Origin: an uncultured Pelagibacteraceae bacterium
Lineage (GTDB): Bacteria; Pseudomonadota; Alphaproteobacteria; Pelagibacterales; Pelagibacteraceae
Length of the DNA stretch: 58,831 nucleotides
NCBI GenBank assembly: GCA_902538885.1
Contig: CACBGU010000007.1
Span: 1 to 58,831, forward strand
Reading direction: 5' to 3'
Shown: positions 1 to 14,018 of the stretch, piece after piece
How positions within the stretch are numbered: the first letter of the stretch is position 1
Layout of the letters: every line of letters starts with the position of its first letter
The notes under the pieces: model-generated
Database searches by the model: none
Told to the model about the DNA's origin: nothing
The model's input: the letters and a program-made list of their open reading frames with translations, nothing else
Position numbers and translations under genes: made by a program

Positions 1-2963
<2,963 letters not shown>

Positions 2964-2964
<1 letters not shown>

Positions 2965-3617
2965 TGAAAACAGCTCTAGTTTTTGGTTCTACAGGCTTAG
3001 TTGGAAATCATATTTTAAATCAGTTAGTTAAAAATAACAACTATTCTAAAATCAAATTATTTGTTCGTACTTCTATTAAAGTAAATGACGGAAAAATTGA
3101 AATAATTCAAACTGATTTCAATAATTTAGAGCAACATAGAGAAGAGATGACGGGAGATGAATGTTTTTTTTGCATTGGGACAACAAAAAAAAACTCTCCT
3201 GATAAAAATGAATATAAAAGAATTGAGTTAGATATTCCAAAACAAGTCGCCCAAATTGCAAAATCTAATAATATTAAATCTTTTTTTTTCGTATCTTCAG
3301 GATACGCAAATTCTAAAAGTTCAGGAGATTATTTAAAATATAAGGGACTAGTAGAGGAAGAGATTCTTAGTTTAGGTTTTTCTAAAATTGGAATTATGAG
3401 ACCCTCATTTATATTGGGCAACAGAAAAGAATTTAGATTGGGTGAGAAAATAGGAATAATTATTTTTAAGCTACTAAATCCTTTATTTGTTGGACCATTA
3501 AAGAAAATGAGATCAATTCACTCAGAAACAATCGCAAAAGCAATGATTAAACTTGCAAATGAGAATAATGATCAAAAAATTTTCGAGTCAGATCAAATTT
3601 CAGATTTAGTAAAATAA
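2964..3617 (+). CDS. NAD(P)-binding Rossmann-fold oxidoreductase (HTATIP2/NmrA-like atypical SDR)
   Basis: A 217-residue protein that begins with a Rossmann nucleotide-binding motif (ALVFGSTGLVGNHILNQLV). It continues with FFCIGTTKKN and FFFVSSGYAN, the usual layout of atypical short-chain dehydrogenases of the HTATIP2/Oxidoreductase family. A YLKYKG segment may stand for the YxxxK pair. The substrate cannot be told from sequence. The start at 2964 is chosen because its ATG overlaps the stop of the upstream aminotransferase and the Rossmann motif follows at once. It converges with the next gene with a 3-base gap. Confidence 0.75.
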
Positions 3618-3620
3618 ACT

Positions 3621-4643
3621 TTATGCTAAACCTAATCTAACTACAGATTTTCCTGCATCAACCAAAGCACCACTTGCTGGTTTAAACTCAAAGCCAATTA
3701 ATTCTTCAGCATATTTTGTCTCTGGTTTCATCTCTAGCTCAAGATCAGGAATCATAGTTTTTGCACTTGAGTCTAAGATGCTAATAAACTTAACCATAAA
3801 ATTTGGTAAAGTTTTTTTGGGTAGTTTTTTTGCATACTCTGGCAATGCTTCTGCTAATATTTTTGATGTCTCAAGTAATGTTTTAACCTCTTTTCCAATA
3901 ATTAATCTTCTGCCACCAACTTTTGAATTTCCTAAGCAAGCTATATGAGATTTTGCTACATCTTTAACATCAGATATTAATATTCCCCATTTAGGTGTTG
4001 CTGGAAATTTACCTTTTAAAAATTGTCTTACATATTCAATTGAGGTGCTACCTTTGGTATCCAAAGCATCTCCAAATACTCCGCCAGGATTTATACAAGT
4101 AAGTTTATTTTTAATACCTTTACTTTCCATTAATCCCCAAGCTGCTTTTTCAGCAACTGTTTTAGATAGAAAATAATCATTAACTCCTTCAACCCAATTT
4201 TCATCAGTCCAATCATTTTCACTAAATGAATAAGGATTTGATCTATTTGGCTTTCTAAACATTGCTGCTATTGAAGATGTAACTACAAATTGATCTGCGT
4301 TTGCTTTGATACCAGCGTTTAAAACTCTTAAAGTTCCATCTTTTGCAACTGGGATTAAATTTTCTCTATTTTTTGAGACCTTCATTGGAAAAGGGGAGGC
4401 TATATGCATAATATACCTGCATCCCTTTGCAGCTTCTTCCCAACCTTCATCACTCAAAAGATCAAGTTTAATAAAAGATAACTTGTCTATAGAAGCATAT
4501 TTACTAATCGTTTCTTTTGTCTGAGAAATTACATCATCACTTCTAACAGTACCTAAAACTTCATAACCTGAATTTAATAATTCTATTGCAGTATGTTTAG
4601 CAATCCATCCACTTATTCCAGTTAATAATACTTTATCAGCCAT
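3621..4643 (-). CDS. NAD-dependent epimerase/dehydratase, dihydroflavonol-4-reductase-like
   Basis: A 340-residue extended short-chain dehydrogenase. The N-terminus (VLLTGISGWIAKHTAIELL) is the GxxGxxA dinucleotide-binding motif. VTSSIAAMF supplies the catalytic serine and YFLSKTVAEKAAW the Tyr-xxx-Lys pair. INPGGVFGD matches the substrate-side loop of dihydroflavonol reductase/cinnamoyl-CoA reductase-like proteins. In bacteria this group reduces assorted aldehydes or ketones, so the real substrate is unknown. A GGGAGAGATG sequence just before the ATG is a good ribosome binding site. It lies 41 bases behind trxB on the same strand and may be co-transcribed with it. Confidence 0.8.
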   Translation of the reverse strand: MADKVLLTGISGWIAKHTAIELLNSGYEVLGTVRSDDVISQTKETISKYASIDKLSFIKLDLLSDEGWEEAAKGCRYIMHIASPFPMKVSKNRENLIPVAKDGTLRVLNAGIKANADQFVVTSSIAAMFRKPNRSNPYSFSENDWTDENWVEGVNDYFLSKTVAEKAAWGLMESKGIKNKLTCINPGGVFGDALDTKGSTSIEYVRQFLKGKFPATPKWGILISDVKDVAKSHIACLGNSKVGGRRLIIGKEVKTLLETSKILAEALPEYAKKLPKKTLPNFMVKFISILDSSAKTMIPDLELEMKPETKYAEELIGFEFKPASGALVDAGKSVVRLGLA

Positions 4644-4684
4644 AACATCTCTCCCTTTAATTAGTTAGTAATTGTAATCTCATA

Positions 4685-5629
4685 TTAATGAGATAAGAAT
4701 TTTTCTGCTTCTAATGCAGCCATACAACCCATTCCTGCTGCTGTAACTGCTTGTCGAAAAGTTTTATCTTTAACATCACCTGCAGCATAAACTCCAGGAA
4801 TATTTGTTTCTGTAGAATCTGGTTTTGTAATTAAATAACCTTCTTTATCCATTTCTAATTGGTCTTTGAAAAGTTGAGTTGCAGGATCATGACCGATTGC
4901 AATAAATAACCCATCTAATTTTACTTCTTCTGTTTTTTCAGTTTTCAAATTTTTAATTTTTATACCTTTAACATTTTTGGGTTCACTATTACCCAAAACA
5001 TCTTCAACAACAGAATCCCAAACAATTTCAATTTTTTTATTTTCCATCAATTTTTTTTGCAGCATCTTTTCAGCTCTCAAACTATCTCGTCTATGAATTA
5101 ATTTTACTTTTGATGCAAATTTTGTAAGAAACATTGCCTCTTCTACTGCAGCATTACCACCTCCAACTACAGCAACTTCTTTATCTTTAAAAAAGAAACC
5201 ATCACATGTAGCGCACGCAGAAACACCAAATCCTCTAAATTCTTGTTCAGATTTAAGATTTAACCATCTGGCCTGAGCTCCTGTAGAAATAATTATGCTA
5301 TCAGCAGTATATTTTTGCCCACTATCGCCTATAGCTTCAAACGGAGTAGATTTTAAATTTACCGAACCAATATGATCTTCAATCATTTCAGTTCCAACTG
5401 CTTTTGCTTGTTCTTTCATTTGATCCATTAACCACGGACCTTGAATAACTTCAGCAAATCCTGGAAAATTTTCAACATCAGTAGTTGTTGTTAATTGTCC
5501 ACCTGGTTGAGCTCCGTGGACAAGGATAGGATTTAACATTGCTCGTGCGGCATAAACAGCTGCTGTGTATCCGGCAGGACCAGATCCAATTATTAACACT
5601 TTTGTGTGTTTAGTTGGATTTTGACTCAT
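4685..5629 (-). CDS. trxB: Thioredoxin reductase (NADPH)
   Basis: A 314-residue, low-molecular-weight flavoprotein that passes electrons from NADPH through FAD and a redox disulfide to thioredoxin. The FAD motif is VLIIGSGPAGYTAAVYAAR (residues 11-29). The redox-active pair is Cys139-Ala-Thr-Cys142 (SACATCDGFFF). The NADPH motif is VVGGGNAAVEEA and the C-terminal FAD motif is PGVYAAGDV. The length is typical. A second TrxR-fold protein at 55994 lacks the CxxC and is a different enzyme. The start is divergent from the ELM1-like gene, with only 21 bases between them. Confidence 0.97.
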   Translation of the reverse strand: MSQNPTKHTKVLIIGSGPAGYTAAVYAARAMLNPILVHGAQPGGQLTTTTDVENFPGFAEVIQGPWLMDQMKEQAKAVGTEMIEDHIGSVNLKSTPFEAIGDSGQKYTADSIIISTGAQARWLNLKSEQEFRGFGVSACATCDGFFFKDKEVAVVGGGNAAVEEAMFLTKFASKVKLIHRRDSLRAEKMLQKKLMENKKIEIVWDSVVEDVLGNSEPKNVKGIKIKNLKTEKTEEVKLDGLFIAIGHDPATQLFKDQLEMDKEGYLITKPDSTETNIPGVYAAGDVKDKTFRQAVTAAGMGCMAALEAEKFLSH

Positions 5630-5650
5630 ATGAAAGCTATATAGTGATTA

Positions 5651-6595
5651 ATGTCTAAATTAAAAGGTTTATTATTAACTCAAGGAATGCATGGCATGAT
5701 AAGCCAGGTAGAAGGTTTAGCAAAAGCCTTAGATATTGATTTTACACACCATAAGGTTGAACTAAATAATTTTTGGAAAATTGTTCCACCAAAATTAACA
5801 CCGGTATCACAAAACGTTTATAAAAAAATAAACGAGTCTGATTTTGATATTATTATTTCATGTGGAAGAAAAAGTGTGATTCCCTCAATCCATTTAAAAA
5901 GTATTTCAAAAAAAAAAGTTTTAAATATTCATATTCAAGATCCAAAGGTGGATTTTAATCATTTTGATTTTATTGTTGCTCCCGAACATGATGGGATAAG
6001 TGGTGCAAATGTAATTAAAACAAAAGGTGCAATTCACTATTTAACGGAAAATGAAATTGAAGAAAATAGAAGTTATTTAAATTCACATATCAAACAGGAT
6101 AATAGAAAAGTTTGGTGTTTGATAATGGGTGGTCCTACAAAATATTATGACTACTCAACCAAAAATATGAAGCACATTTTTTCAATTTTCTATAAATTAT
6201 TGAAAAAACATGATTTTCAACTCGTGGTCATACCTTCAATGAGAACACCGTTAAATACTATACATTATGCAAAAGAGTTTTTTGGAGAAAATCACACTGT
6301 AATTATGGATGTTGATAAAAAAGCATATTTATCTGCTTTAGCTTTGTCTGAAAACATAGTTGTTACATGTGATTCTAGCTCAATGATTTCAGAAGCTGCT
6401 TTAACCGGTAAGCCAATTTATATAGCTAATATTTTACCAAAAAGGAATGACAAAAGATTTCAAAAATTTAGAAATTTATTTAGAGAACTAAATATAACTA
6501 GAAACTTAGGTGAGGAAATAGAATATTGGAACTATCAAAAATTAGATGAAACGAATAGAGTAGCAAAAATTATTAAAGAAAAAATTCAATCATAA
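5651..6595 (+). CDS. ELM1 family protein (mitochondrial-fission ELM1-like, COG3660 type)
   Basis: A 314-residue cytosolic protein. Its start (LLLTQGMHGMISQVEGLAKAL) and the segments DIIISCGRKSVIPS, WCLIMGGPTKYY and VTCDSSSMISEAALTGKP match the ELM1-like family, named from the plant mitochondrial fission factor. The family is widespread in alphaproteobacteria. The fold resembles GT-B glycosyltransferases such as MurG or LpxB: a glycine-rich donor loop, then a late S-E-A-x-x-x-G-K-P motif. A sugar-transfer role in the envelope is therefore possible but unproven. Its stop overlaps the start of the following oxygenase-like gene (TAATG), so the two are probably made together. Confidence 0.75.
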   Translation: MSKLKGLLLTQGMHGMISQVEGLAKALDIDFTHHKVELNNFWKIVPPKLTPVSQNVYKKINESDFDIIISCGRKSVIPSIHLKSISKKKVLNIHIQDPKVDFNHFDFIVAPEHDGISGANVIKTKGAIHYLTENEIEENRSYLNSHIKQDNRKVWCLIMGGPTKYYDYSTKNMKHIFSIFYKLLKKHDFQLVVIPSMRTPLNTIHYAKEFFGENHTVIMDVDKKAYLSALALSENIVVTCDSSSMISEAALTGKPIYIANILPKRNDKRFQKFRNLFRELNITRNLGEEIEYWNYQKLDETNRVAKIIKEKIQS

Positions 6596-7260
6596 TGTCA
6601 TTTTTAAATTCAATTAAAAATAATTCAAAAGAACATAATTTCCCTTTTAATCACTGGGAGTATAGTAATGCTTTGTCAGAAGGAGCAATAGATGAAATAG
6701 TTAGAGCCGACATTCCTGATGTCAGTAAACATAATCTTAATTATGATGGAACAAGAGCAATAGATGGTGGAGCTGCAGAATTTAGAAAAGGTATAGCTTC
6801 AGGTGGACAAGCAATAAAGTTTAGATGTTTTATTAATAAAGAAAACTCATCTCAATTTCCAAATTTAGTAAAATTTATAAATGAACTTCAATCTAAAGAA
6901 ACATATGAAACAATTTCTAAAATGATAAAAAAAGATTTATCTAATTCCTATGTCAGGGTCGAGGTTATATGTGACCGAGAGGGTTTTTGGTTAAAACCTC
7001 ATTGCGATATAAAAGAAAAACTTATGTCAGGCTTAATATTTGTTAATAAAACAAATGAGTCTGAAGATTTAGGAACTGATTTTTATAATGAAAAATTAGA
7101 AAAGGTTAAGACACTTCCATACAAACATAATTATGGTTATCTTTTTACCAGCGGACCAAACACTTGGCATGGGATGGAGAAGAAAAAGATCGTTAAAGAA
7201 AGACGATGTATTCAAGTAAATTATGTTACCTTTGAAACTGATTGGAAAGTAAATTCTTAA
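6595..7260 (+). CDS. 2-oxoglutarate/Fe(II)-dependent oxygenase-like protein
   Basis: A 221-residue soluble protein with the likely iron facial triad His136, Asp138 ([10 protein letters not shown]) and His192 (NTWHGMEKK). Arg203/Arg204 ([11 protein letters not shown]) is well placed to bind 2-oxoglutarate. The spacing and the closing pattern W-H-G-...-R-...-N-Y resemble the prolyl-hydroxylase-like 2OG-Fe(II) superfamily. The substrate is unknown. It starts on the stop codon of the ELM1-like gene, so the two may act in one modification pathway. The 3' end overlaps the end of carB on the other strand by 4 bases. Confidence 0.7.
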   Translation: MSFLNSIKNNSKEHNFPFNHWEYSNALSEGAIDEIVRADIPDVSKHNLNYDGTRAIDGGAAEFRKGIASGGQAIKFRCFINKENSSQFPNLVKFINELQSKETYETISKMIKKDLSNSYVRVEVICDREGFWLKPHCDIKEKLMSGLIFVNKTNESEDLGTDFYNEKLEKVKTLPYKHNYGYLFTSGPNTWHGMEKKKIVKERRCIQVNYVTFETDWKVNS

Positions 7261-10200
7261 ACGTCCTGAAGAGAAGTCACTTCTAATTTTTTTGTTTTTA
7301 GCGATCTAATCGCCTCTAAACATGCCTGAGCAGTGGACATATTAGTGCAATAAGGAACTTTATTCTTAAGCGTCGCTCTTCTTAAAGCTATTGCATCACT
7401 TAATCGATGTTCACTATTTCCACCTCCAGTATTTATTACTAATGCAATTTTTTTAGAGTCTAAAACATCTACTATATGAGGTGAACCTGTACTTACTTTA
7501 TTTATAATTTTACATTTCATTCCATGCTTTCGAATATATTCTGCAGTTCCTCTAGTTGCACATAATGTAAACTTAAGTTTAAGAAGTTCTTTAGCTAAAT
7601 CTATTCCTTCATCTTTGTGACTATCTTTGAGAGATATAAAAGCTAATCCTTGTTTTGGTAATGAGTTAGCTGCAGCGATTTGACTTTTGGCAAAAGCCAT
7701 TCCAAAATTTTTATCAAATCCCATAACTTCTCCTGTCGATTTCATCTCAGGCCCTAACAATAAGTCACTGTTGGGAAATTTATTAAATGGAAATACAGCT
7801 TCTTTAACTGCGTACATACCTTTAGATTTATCTTTTAAATTAAACTTAGATAACCTTTCACCAGCCATTACCCTTGATGCAATTTTAGCTAGGGGTAATC
7901 CTTTTGCTTTTGACACAAAAGGTACCGTTCGACTTGCTCTAGGATTTACTTCAATCACATAAATTTCATCTTTTTTAATTGCAAACTGTATGTTCATGAA
8001 ACCTTTAACATTTAAAGCTATAGCTAATTTTCTAGTTTGATTTTCAATTTCTTTTAGAAGGTATGGTTTAATTGATACAGGAGGTAGGCTACATGCCGAG
8101 TCCCCGGAATGAATTCCAGCTTCTTCGATATGTTGCATAATACCTGCAACATGAACTTGTTTTCCATCTGATATAGCATCTACATCTACCTCCATTGCAT
8201 GATCAATAAACTTATCAATCAAAATTGGATTATCTTCTGCAGCTTTAAACGCTTCCTCAACAAATTTTTTAAGCTGATTTTTTTCATGAACAATTTCCAT
8301 TGCTCTTCCACCTAAAACATATGAAGGTCTTACCATTAATGGTAATCCAATTTTATCAGCAATTTTTATTGCTTGATTAAATGTTTTTGCAATTCCACTT
8401 TCTGCTTGTTTTAGTTTTAATTTATTTAGTAAATCTCTAAATCGGTCTCTATCCTCCGCTAAATCGATAGAAGTATATTGTGTTCCTAAAATTGGAAGTT
8501 TGTTGTCATGTAAAAATTTAGCAAGTTTAATTGGAGTTTGGCCACCAAACTGAGCTATTACTCCTATAAGATTTCCTTTTTCTTGTTCTTTTTTAATTAT
8601 GTTAAAAACGTATTCTTCTTTTAAAGGTTCAAAGTATAATCGATCACTCGTATCATAGTCTGTTGACACTGTTTCAGGGTTACAATTAACCATTATAGTC
8701 TCAAAGCCTGCGTCTTTTAATGAAAAGCTTGCCTGACAACAGCAATAATCAAACTCAATTCCTTGACCAATTCTATTTGGTCCTCCTCCAAGAATAATTA
8801 TTTTTTTCTTATTGGATGGATTAGCTTCACACTCAGAGTTAATTGAAAAATTTCTTTGGTAGGTTGAATACATATAAGGAGTAAAAGATTTGAATTCAGC
8901 CGCACAAGTATCTACTTTTTTATAAACTGGAAGTATTTTAAGCGCTGATCTTTTTCTTCTAACAATGCCTTCAGACGTTTTAGTTAATTCCGAAAGTTTT
9001 TTATCTGAAAATCCTATTGATTTTATTTTATTAAATTCCACAAAATCTTTAGGAAGTCCATTGTTTTTGATCTGTGTTTCACAATCAACAATCTCTTTAA
9101 TTTGTTCTAAAAACCAAGGGTCAATTTTAGATAAACTATATATTTTTTTTAAGTTTATTTTTTTTCTAATTGCTTCGGCAACAAGTAATATCTTATTTGG
9201 AATAGTTTCTTTAAGCTTCTTTTCAATTTGCTTTTTATTTAAATCAAAAATTCTGTCTAAACCTGAAAAACCAGTTTCAAGAGATACCAGTGCTTTTTGT
9301 AAAGATTCTTTAAAGTTTCTTCCTATTGCCATTGCCTCTCCTACCGATTTCATAGATGTTCCTAAAGTTGCAGGAGAAGTAGAAAATTTTTCAAATGTAA
9401 ATCTTGGTATTTTAGTCACCACATAATCTATACTTGGTTCAAATGATGCAGGAGTAACTTTAGTTATTTCATTTTTTAATTCATCCAGAGTATAACCAAC
9501 CGCTAATTTTGCAGCTACTTTCGCAATTGGAAATCCAGTTGCTTTTGATGCAAGTGCTGAGGATCTTGATACACGTGGATTCATTTCAATGACAACCATT
9601 CGACCATTTTTAGGATTGATAGCAAACTGAACATTTGATCCTCCAGTTTCAACTCCGATTTTTCTTAAACATGCAATAGATGCATTTCTCATTACTTGGT
9701 ATTCTTTATCTGTTAGAGTAAGTGCTGGTGCAATTGTTACTGAGTCACCCGTATGAATTCCCATTGGATCTATATTTTCAATCGAGCAAATGATGATACA
9801 GTTATCTTTCTTATCTCTTACAACCTCCATCTCAAATTCTTTCCAGCCCTCTAAACATTCCTCTACAAGGACTTGGCTTACCGGAGATTCGTGCAATCCA
9901 TTTTTAACAATTTTAAAATAATCTTTTCTAGTTTTGGCTATTCCCCCACCAAGCCCACCAAGTGTAAAAGCAGGTCTTATAATTGTAGGTAAACCAATTT
10001 TTTTTAATACTTTTGATGCTTGATTATTATTATTTACGATTTCTGATTTTGGTAAATCTAAACCAATATCTATCATATTTTTTCTAAATTTCTTTCTATC
10101 CTCGGCATTAGAAATTGCTTTAGAGTTTGCTCCTATCAACTCAATTTTGTATTTTTTAAGAATTCCTTTTTTCTCTGCTTCCATTGCAAGGTTAAGTGCA

Positions 10201-10481
10201 GTTTGCCCTCCCATTGTTGGAAGAATTGCATCAGGTTTTTCTTTCTTTAGAATTTTTTCTAATACATCTAGTGTAATTGGTTCAATATAAGTTTTATCCG
10301 CAACATCTGGATCTGTCATAATTGTTGCAGGATTTGAATTTATTAGGACTACTTTATAACCTTCATCTTTTAGAGCTTTACATGCTTGCGTCCCTGAATA
10401 ATCAAATTCACACGCTTGTCCTATAATTATTGGACCAGCTCCTACAACCAATATTTTTTTAAGATCTTTTCTTTTTGGCAT
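7257..10481 (-). CDS. carB: Carbamoyl-phosphate synthase large subunit
   Basis: A 1074-residue protein, the usual full length, with two tandem ATP-grasp halves. The halves begin with [20 protein letters not shown] and [20 protein letters not shown]. Each has a VIEMNPR or VIEVNPR metal-binding motif, and an MGS-like regulatory domain closes the protein ([17 protein letters not shown]). With CarA it makes carbamoyl phosphate from bicarbonate, glutamine-derived ammonia and two ATP, for pyrimidines and arginine. Its start overlaps the end of carA by 23 bases, so the subunits are translationally coupled. pyrC, two steps later in pyrimidine synthesis, lies at 50001. Confidence 0.98.
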   Translation of the reverse strand: MPKRKDLKKILVVGAGPIIIGQACEFDYSGTQACKALKDEGYKVVLINSNPATIMTDPDVADKTYIEPITLDVLEKILKKEKPDAILPTMGGQTALNLAMEAEKKGILKKYKIELIGANSKAISNAEDRKKFRKNMIDIGLDLPKSEIVNNNNQASKVLKKIGLPTIIRPAFTLGGLGGGIAKTRKDYFKIVKNGLHESPVSQVLVEECLEGWKEFEMEVVRDKKDNCIIICSIENIDPMGIHTGDSVTIAPALTLTDKEYQVMRNASIACLRKIGVETGGSNVQFAINPKNGRMVVIEMNPRVSRSSALASKATGFPIAKVAAKLAVGYTLDELKNEITKVTPASFEPSIDYVVTKIPRFTFEKFSTSPATLGTSMKSVGEAMAIGRNFKESLQKALVSLETGFSGLDRIFDLNKKQIEKKLKETIPNKILLVAEAIRKKINLKKIYSLSKIDPWFLEQIKEIVDCETQIKNNGLPKDFVEFNKIKSIGFSDKKLSELTKTSEGIVRRKRSALKILPVYKKVDTCAAEFKSFTPYMYSTYQRNFSINSECEANPSNKKKIIILGGGPNRIGQGIEFDYCCCQASFSLKDAGFETIMVNCNPETVSTDYDTSDRLYFEPLKEEYVFNIIKKEQEKGNLIGVIAQFGGQTPIKLAKFLHDNKLPILGTQYTSIDLAEDRDRFRDLLNKLKLKQAESGIAKTFNQAIKIADKIGLPLMVRPSYVLGGRAMEIVHEKNQLKKFVEEAFKAAEDNPILIDKFIDHAMEVDVDAISDGKQVHVAGIMQHIEEAGIHSGDSACSLPPVSIKPYLLKEIENQTRKLAIALNVKGFMNIQFAIKKDEIYVIEVNPRASRTVPFVSKAKGLPLAKIASRVMAGERLSKFNLKDKSKGMYAVKEAVFPFNKFPNSDLLLGPEMKSTGEVMGFDKNFGMAFAKSQIAAANSLPKQGLAFISLKDSHKDEGIDLAKELLKLKFTLCATRGTAEYIRKHGMKCKIINKVSTGSPHIVDVLDSKKIALVINTGGGNSEHRLSDAIALRRATLKNKVPYCTNMSTAQACLEAIRSLKTKKLEVTSLQDV

Positions 10482-11655
10482 TTTTTTTCATGTTGTTAAT
10501 AAATTCTTGAAACAAATAAACACTATCTTGAGGTCCCGGATTAGATTCTGGATGATATTGAACTGAAAAGACTGGTTTGTTTTTTAGTTTAATACCTTCA
10601 ATACTATTATCAAATAAAGATTTATGTGTGACTTCAATATTTTTTGGTAATGTTTCTTTAACTACTTCAAAACCATGGTTTTGACTTGTTATTTCTACAT
10701 TATTATGAATTAAATTTTTAACAGGGTGATTTGCTCCTCTATGACCAAGTTTCATTTTTTTTGTTTTGCCACCCAATGCTAATGCTAAAATTTGATGACC
10801 TAAACATATACCAAAAATTGGTAAATTTTTTTTAATTAGATCTTTAATAATTTTTATAGCATATTTCCCTGTTGCAGCTGGATCACCAGGACCATTTGAT
10901 AAAAATATTCCATTTGGTTTTAAGGCTAAAATTTTTTGCGCGTTAGTTTTACAAGAAACGACAGTAACTTTGCAATTAAAGTCAGAGAAATATCTTAGGA
11001 TATTTTTTTTAACTCCATAATCAATTGCAACAACATGAAATGAGCTCTTGTTATTTTTTTTATATCCAAGCTCTTTTTTCCACGTTTTGAGACCTTTCCA
11101 AATATAATTTTTTTGAGTTGAAACTACTTCTGCAAGATCAAGATTTTTTAATCCACTCCATTTGATGGTGGTATTAGTCAATTTATTAATATTAAATTTT
11201 CCTTTTTTTGAGTAACTAATAGTGCCTTTTGGGGCACCTTTGTCCCTTATAAAGTTTGTTAGGCTTCTAGTATCTAGGCCAGTGATACCAACAATTTTAT
11301 TTTTCTTTAGCCAAGTATCTAAATGCAGGAACGATCTGTAATTTGAAGGTGAAGTTATTTCAGAGTTAAAAATCACTCCTCTAGCCCATATTTTATCAGA
11401 CTCATGATCTTCTTTATTAGTTCCAACATTTCCAATATGAGGAAAGGTAAAGTTAATAATTTGACCTGCATATGATGGATCGGAGATGATTTCTTGGTAA
11501 CCAGTCAACGATGTATTAAAGCAAACTTCTCCTGTGGCTTCTCCTTGGTATCCAATTCCAATTCCTTTAAATACCTTTTTATTTTCTAGAACTAAAACGC
11601 CTGTATTGATTTGAGATTTAATTTTTGAGTTAGTTTTTTTTGCTTTTTTGATCAA
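10459..11655 (-). CDS. carA: Carbamoyl-phosphate synthase small (glutaminase) subunit
   Basis: A 398-residue protein. The N-terminal CarA domain (residues about 18-150) contains [20 protein letters not shown] and ARGVIF. The C-terminal class I glutamine amidotransferase has the nucleophile in [16 protein letters not shown] and the His-Glu pair in [11 protein letters not shown]. It releases ammonia from glutamine and channels it to CarB. A lysine-rich N-terminal tail of about 17 residues ([11 protein letters not shown]) precedes the conserved domain. The 126 bases between this start and the divergent GatB/YqeY gene must hold both promoters. Confidence 0.97.
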   Translation of the reverse strand: MIKKAKKTNSKIKSQINTGVLVLENKKVFKGIGIGYQGEATGEVCFNTSLTGYQEIISDPSYAGQIINFTFPHIGNVGTNKEDHESDKIWARGVIFNSEITSPSNYRSFLHLDTWLKKNKIVGITGLDTRSLTNFIRDKGAPKGTISYSKKGKFNINKLTNTTIKWSGLKNLDLAEVVSTQKNYIWKGLKTWKKELGYKKNNKSSFHVVAIDYGVKKNILRYFSDFNCKVTVVSCKTNAQKILALKPNGIFLSNGPGDPAATGKYAIKIIKDLIKKNLPIFGICLGHQILALALGGKTKKMKLGHRGANHPVKNLIHNNVEITSQNHGFEVVKETLPKNIEVTHKSLFDNSIEGIKLKNKPVFSVQYHPESNPGPQDSVYLFQEFINNMKKNAKKKRS

Positions 11656-11781
11656 TTACAACTCATGAGTTAAAGGTTAATACAATAATTGCTTTATTAT
11701 CGCAACAGAGATGTAATATAAAATCGTAAAAAAACAATTTTTCTTTTGAAGAATTTTATCTTTAAAGTAGATTAAAAAATT

Positions 11782-12243
11782 ATGTTATTAAAACAGACCA
11801 TCGAAAACGAATATAAAAATGCTTTAAAATCTAAAGATAAAAATAAAATATCAACCTATAGGTTAATATTATCTTCGATTAAGGATTTGGATATTGTTAA
11901 TAGATCAGGACCAAATAAAAAAGAAACTGATGATGAGGACATTAAGAAACTTTTAAAAAAAATGGTTAAACAACGAGCCGAATCGATCGATATTTATAAA
12001 AAAAATAATAGAACAGATCTTTTAGAGGTTGAGCAAAATGAATATGATATTTTAACAAGTTTTTTACCAAAGCAACTTAGCGAAGAAGAAACTAAGAAAA
12101 TTTGTGCAGATGTTATTTCGAAAATTGGAGCAAACTCTTTAAAAGATATGGGAAAAGTTATGGGGGAACTTAAAAAAACTCATTCAGACGAAATTGATTT
12201 TTCCAAAGCAGGATCAATGATCAAAGAATTATTGAACAAATAA
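11782..12243 (+). CDS. GatB/YqeY domain protein
   Basis: A 153-residue helical protein matching the stand-alone YqeY family (KQRAESIDIYKKNNRTDLL, then EQNEYDILTSFLPKQLSEEE). The domain is related to the tRNA-binding tail of the GatB amidotransferase subunit. The cellular role is not settled. A position directly before dnaG and rpoD is a common alphaproteobacterial arrangement. Its stop overlaps the dnaG start (TAATG), which suggests coupled expression with the primase. Confidence 0.9.
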   Translation: MLLKQTIENEYKNALKSKDKNKISTYRLILSSIKDLDIVNRSGPNKKETDDEDIKKLLKKMVKQRAESIDIYKKNNRTDLLEVEQNEYDILTSFLPKQLSEEETKKICADVISKIGANSLKDMGKVMGELKKTHSDEIDFSKAGSMIKELLNK

Positions 12244-14018
12244 TGAAATACCCAAAAGAGTATCTTGACGAAATTAAAAATAGGTTGAAAGTTTCAACGG
12301 TAGTGTCAAAAACTGTTTCTTTAAAAAAAAGAGGTAAAGAGTTTGTAGGTTTGTCACCATTCAAAAATGAAAAAACTCCTTCATTTACTGTTAATGATGA
12401 AAAAGAATTTTATCATTGTTTTGCAACTTCAGAGCACGGCAATATTTTTGATTTTGTTATGAAAACTCAAAATTTAAAATTTGGCGAAGCTGTTAAACAT
12501 TTAGCTCAATTAGCAGGTATGCAGCCATATATGTTTTCTAAACAAGATGAAGAAAGAGAAAAAAAGTGGAATGAATATAAATCTATTTTTAGTCATTATG
12601 TTGAATTTTATCACAATGAACTTTTAAAAAATGAAAATTATTCTATTGCTAGAGATTATTTAAAAAATAGATCATTAGGTAAAGATGAAGTTAAAAAGTT
12701 TAAGATAGGATACATAGAAAAAAATCCAAATTTTTTTGAAAAATTAAAAAAAGATCATAATGAACAAACTTTAGTAGAAACTGGTTTATTTTATTTAGAT
12801 GAGAAAAAAAAAATTTATTTAGAAAGATTTAGAGGTCGATTAATATTTCCAATCAATAATATTTCAGGTCAACCAATTGCTTTAGGAGGGAGAATTATAG
12901 AAAATTTAGATTACTTAGCAAAATATATAAATTCACCTGAGACAAATTTTTTTAAAAAAGGATCAAATTTATATAATTTAGATTTAGCAAGAAAATTTTC
13001 AAATAAAATTGACCATATTTATCTAGTTGAAGGATACATGGATGTTGTAGGCCTGAGCAAAAATGGAATTGATAACGTGGTGGCAAATCTTGGTACATCT
13101 TTAACCGACAAACAAATTTTAATCTTAAATCAATTTTTTGATGATATCATAATATGTTTTGATGGTGACGAAAGTGGATATAAGGCTGCTGTAAGAGCGG
13201 CAGAAAATTTAATTAAAGAATTAAGACCAGAGAAACAAATCTCATTTTTATTCCTACCAGATAAAGAAGATCCAGATAGCTATGTAAATAAAAACGGTAA
13301 GGCTAATTTCGTTAATTTTACAAACCAAAGCAAATTATCCATTCATCAATTTATTTTTAGTCATTACAAAAAACAAACTAAAAATAACCCATCATCGATG
13401 GCTATTTTTGAGAAAAAACTTAGAGCAATTGCAAATACAATTAAAGATGATTTTATAAAAAAATATGTTTTAGAATATTTTTTAGAGAAAATTGCTGAGC
13501 TAACACCACATTCCAATCAAAATAATAAAAGATTTATTTCAAAAAAAACAAAATCTTTAGAAAGTACAAAAAAATATTTTCAAGAAAGCCAGTCTTTGTC
13601 TGGAGTTGAATTAAAAGAGTTTTCTCTCTTATATTTAGTTATTAATAACCTAGATTTGTTGCAAGCAAATATTCATTTGATTGAAAATATTAAATTGTTT
13701 ACCGAGTTAAATAAAAAAATATTTGAAATGATTATTGAAAAATTGAAATCTAGTTCACATGTTGCAGTTCAAGACCTTAACTTGGATGTTCAATTAACAG
13801 AAAAAGTAAACAAATTTGCTCCAATCAAACATATTCTAAAAAATCAATCTGATGATGATCAAAAAATAATCGAATTATTAGAGGACATCTCTAGAGATTT
13901 GATGAATTATGATCTTGAGTTCAGAATCCAGGAATTAGAATCGAAGTTTTCTGTGGATATGAGCGAGTCCACATTTAATGAGTTAAAAGAGCTTAAAAAA
14001 AAGCAGAATCTCAATTAA
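12243..14018 (+). CDS. dnaG: DNA primase
   Basis: A 591-residue primase that makes RNA primers for replication. The N-terminal CHC2-type domain is recognisable (NEKTPSFTVNDEKEFYHCF), but the zinc ligands are mostly gone. Positions corresponding to the usual C-x2-H...C-x2-C are Ser38, Lys41, Cys59 and Thr62. The catalytic core (ERFRGRLIFPI) and TOPRIM motifs (YLVEGYMDV; ICFDGDESGYKAA) are intact. A helical C-terminal region suitable for DnaB binding follows. The gene sits between the YqeY gene (stop-start overlap) and rpoD (67-base gap), the classic macromolecular-synthesis order. Confidence 0.96.
   Translation: MKYPKEYLDEIKNRLKVSTVVSKTVSLKKRGKEFVGLSPFKNEKTPSFTVNDEKEFYHCFATSEHGNIFDFVMKTQNLKFGEAVKHLAQLAGMQPYMFSKQDEEREKKWNEYKSIFSHYVEFYHNELLKNENYSIARDYLKNRSLGKDEVKKFKIGYIEKNPNFFEKLKKDHNEQTLVETGLFYLDEKKKIYLERFRGRLIFPINNISGQPIALGGRIIENLDYLAKYINSPETNFFKKGSNLYNLDLARKFSNKIDHIYLVEGYMDVVGLSKNGIDNVVANLGTSLTDKQILILNQFFDDIIICFDGDESGYKAAVRAAENLIKELRPEKQISFLFLPDKEDPDSYVNKNGKANFVNFTNQSKLSIHQFIFSHYKKQTKNNPSSMAIFEKKLRAIANTIKDDFIKKYVLEYFLEKIAELTPHSNQNNKRFISKKTKSLESTKKYFQESQSLSGVELKEFSLLYLVINNLDLLQANIHLIENIKLFTELNKKIFEMIIEKLKSSSHVAVQDLNLDVQLTEKVNKFAPIKHILKNQSDDDQKIIELLEDISRDLMNYDLEFRIQELESKFSVDMSESTFNELKELKKKQNLN

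Noticed and set aside
8965..9426. 153-codon plus-strand frame
   Set aside because: Antisense of carB, with no family resemblance and no ribosome binding site.
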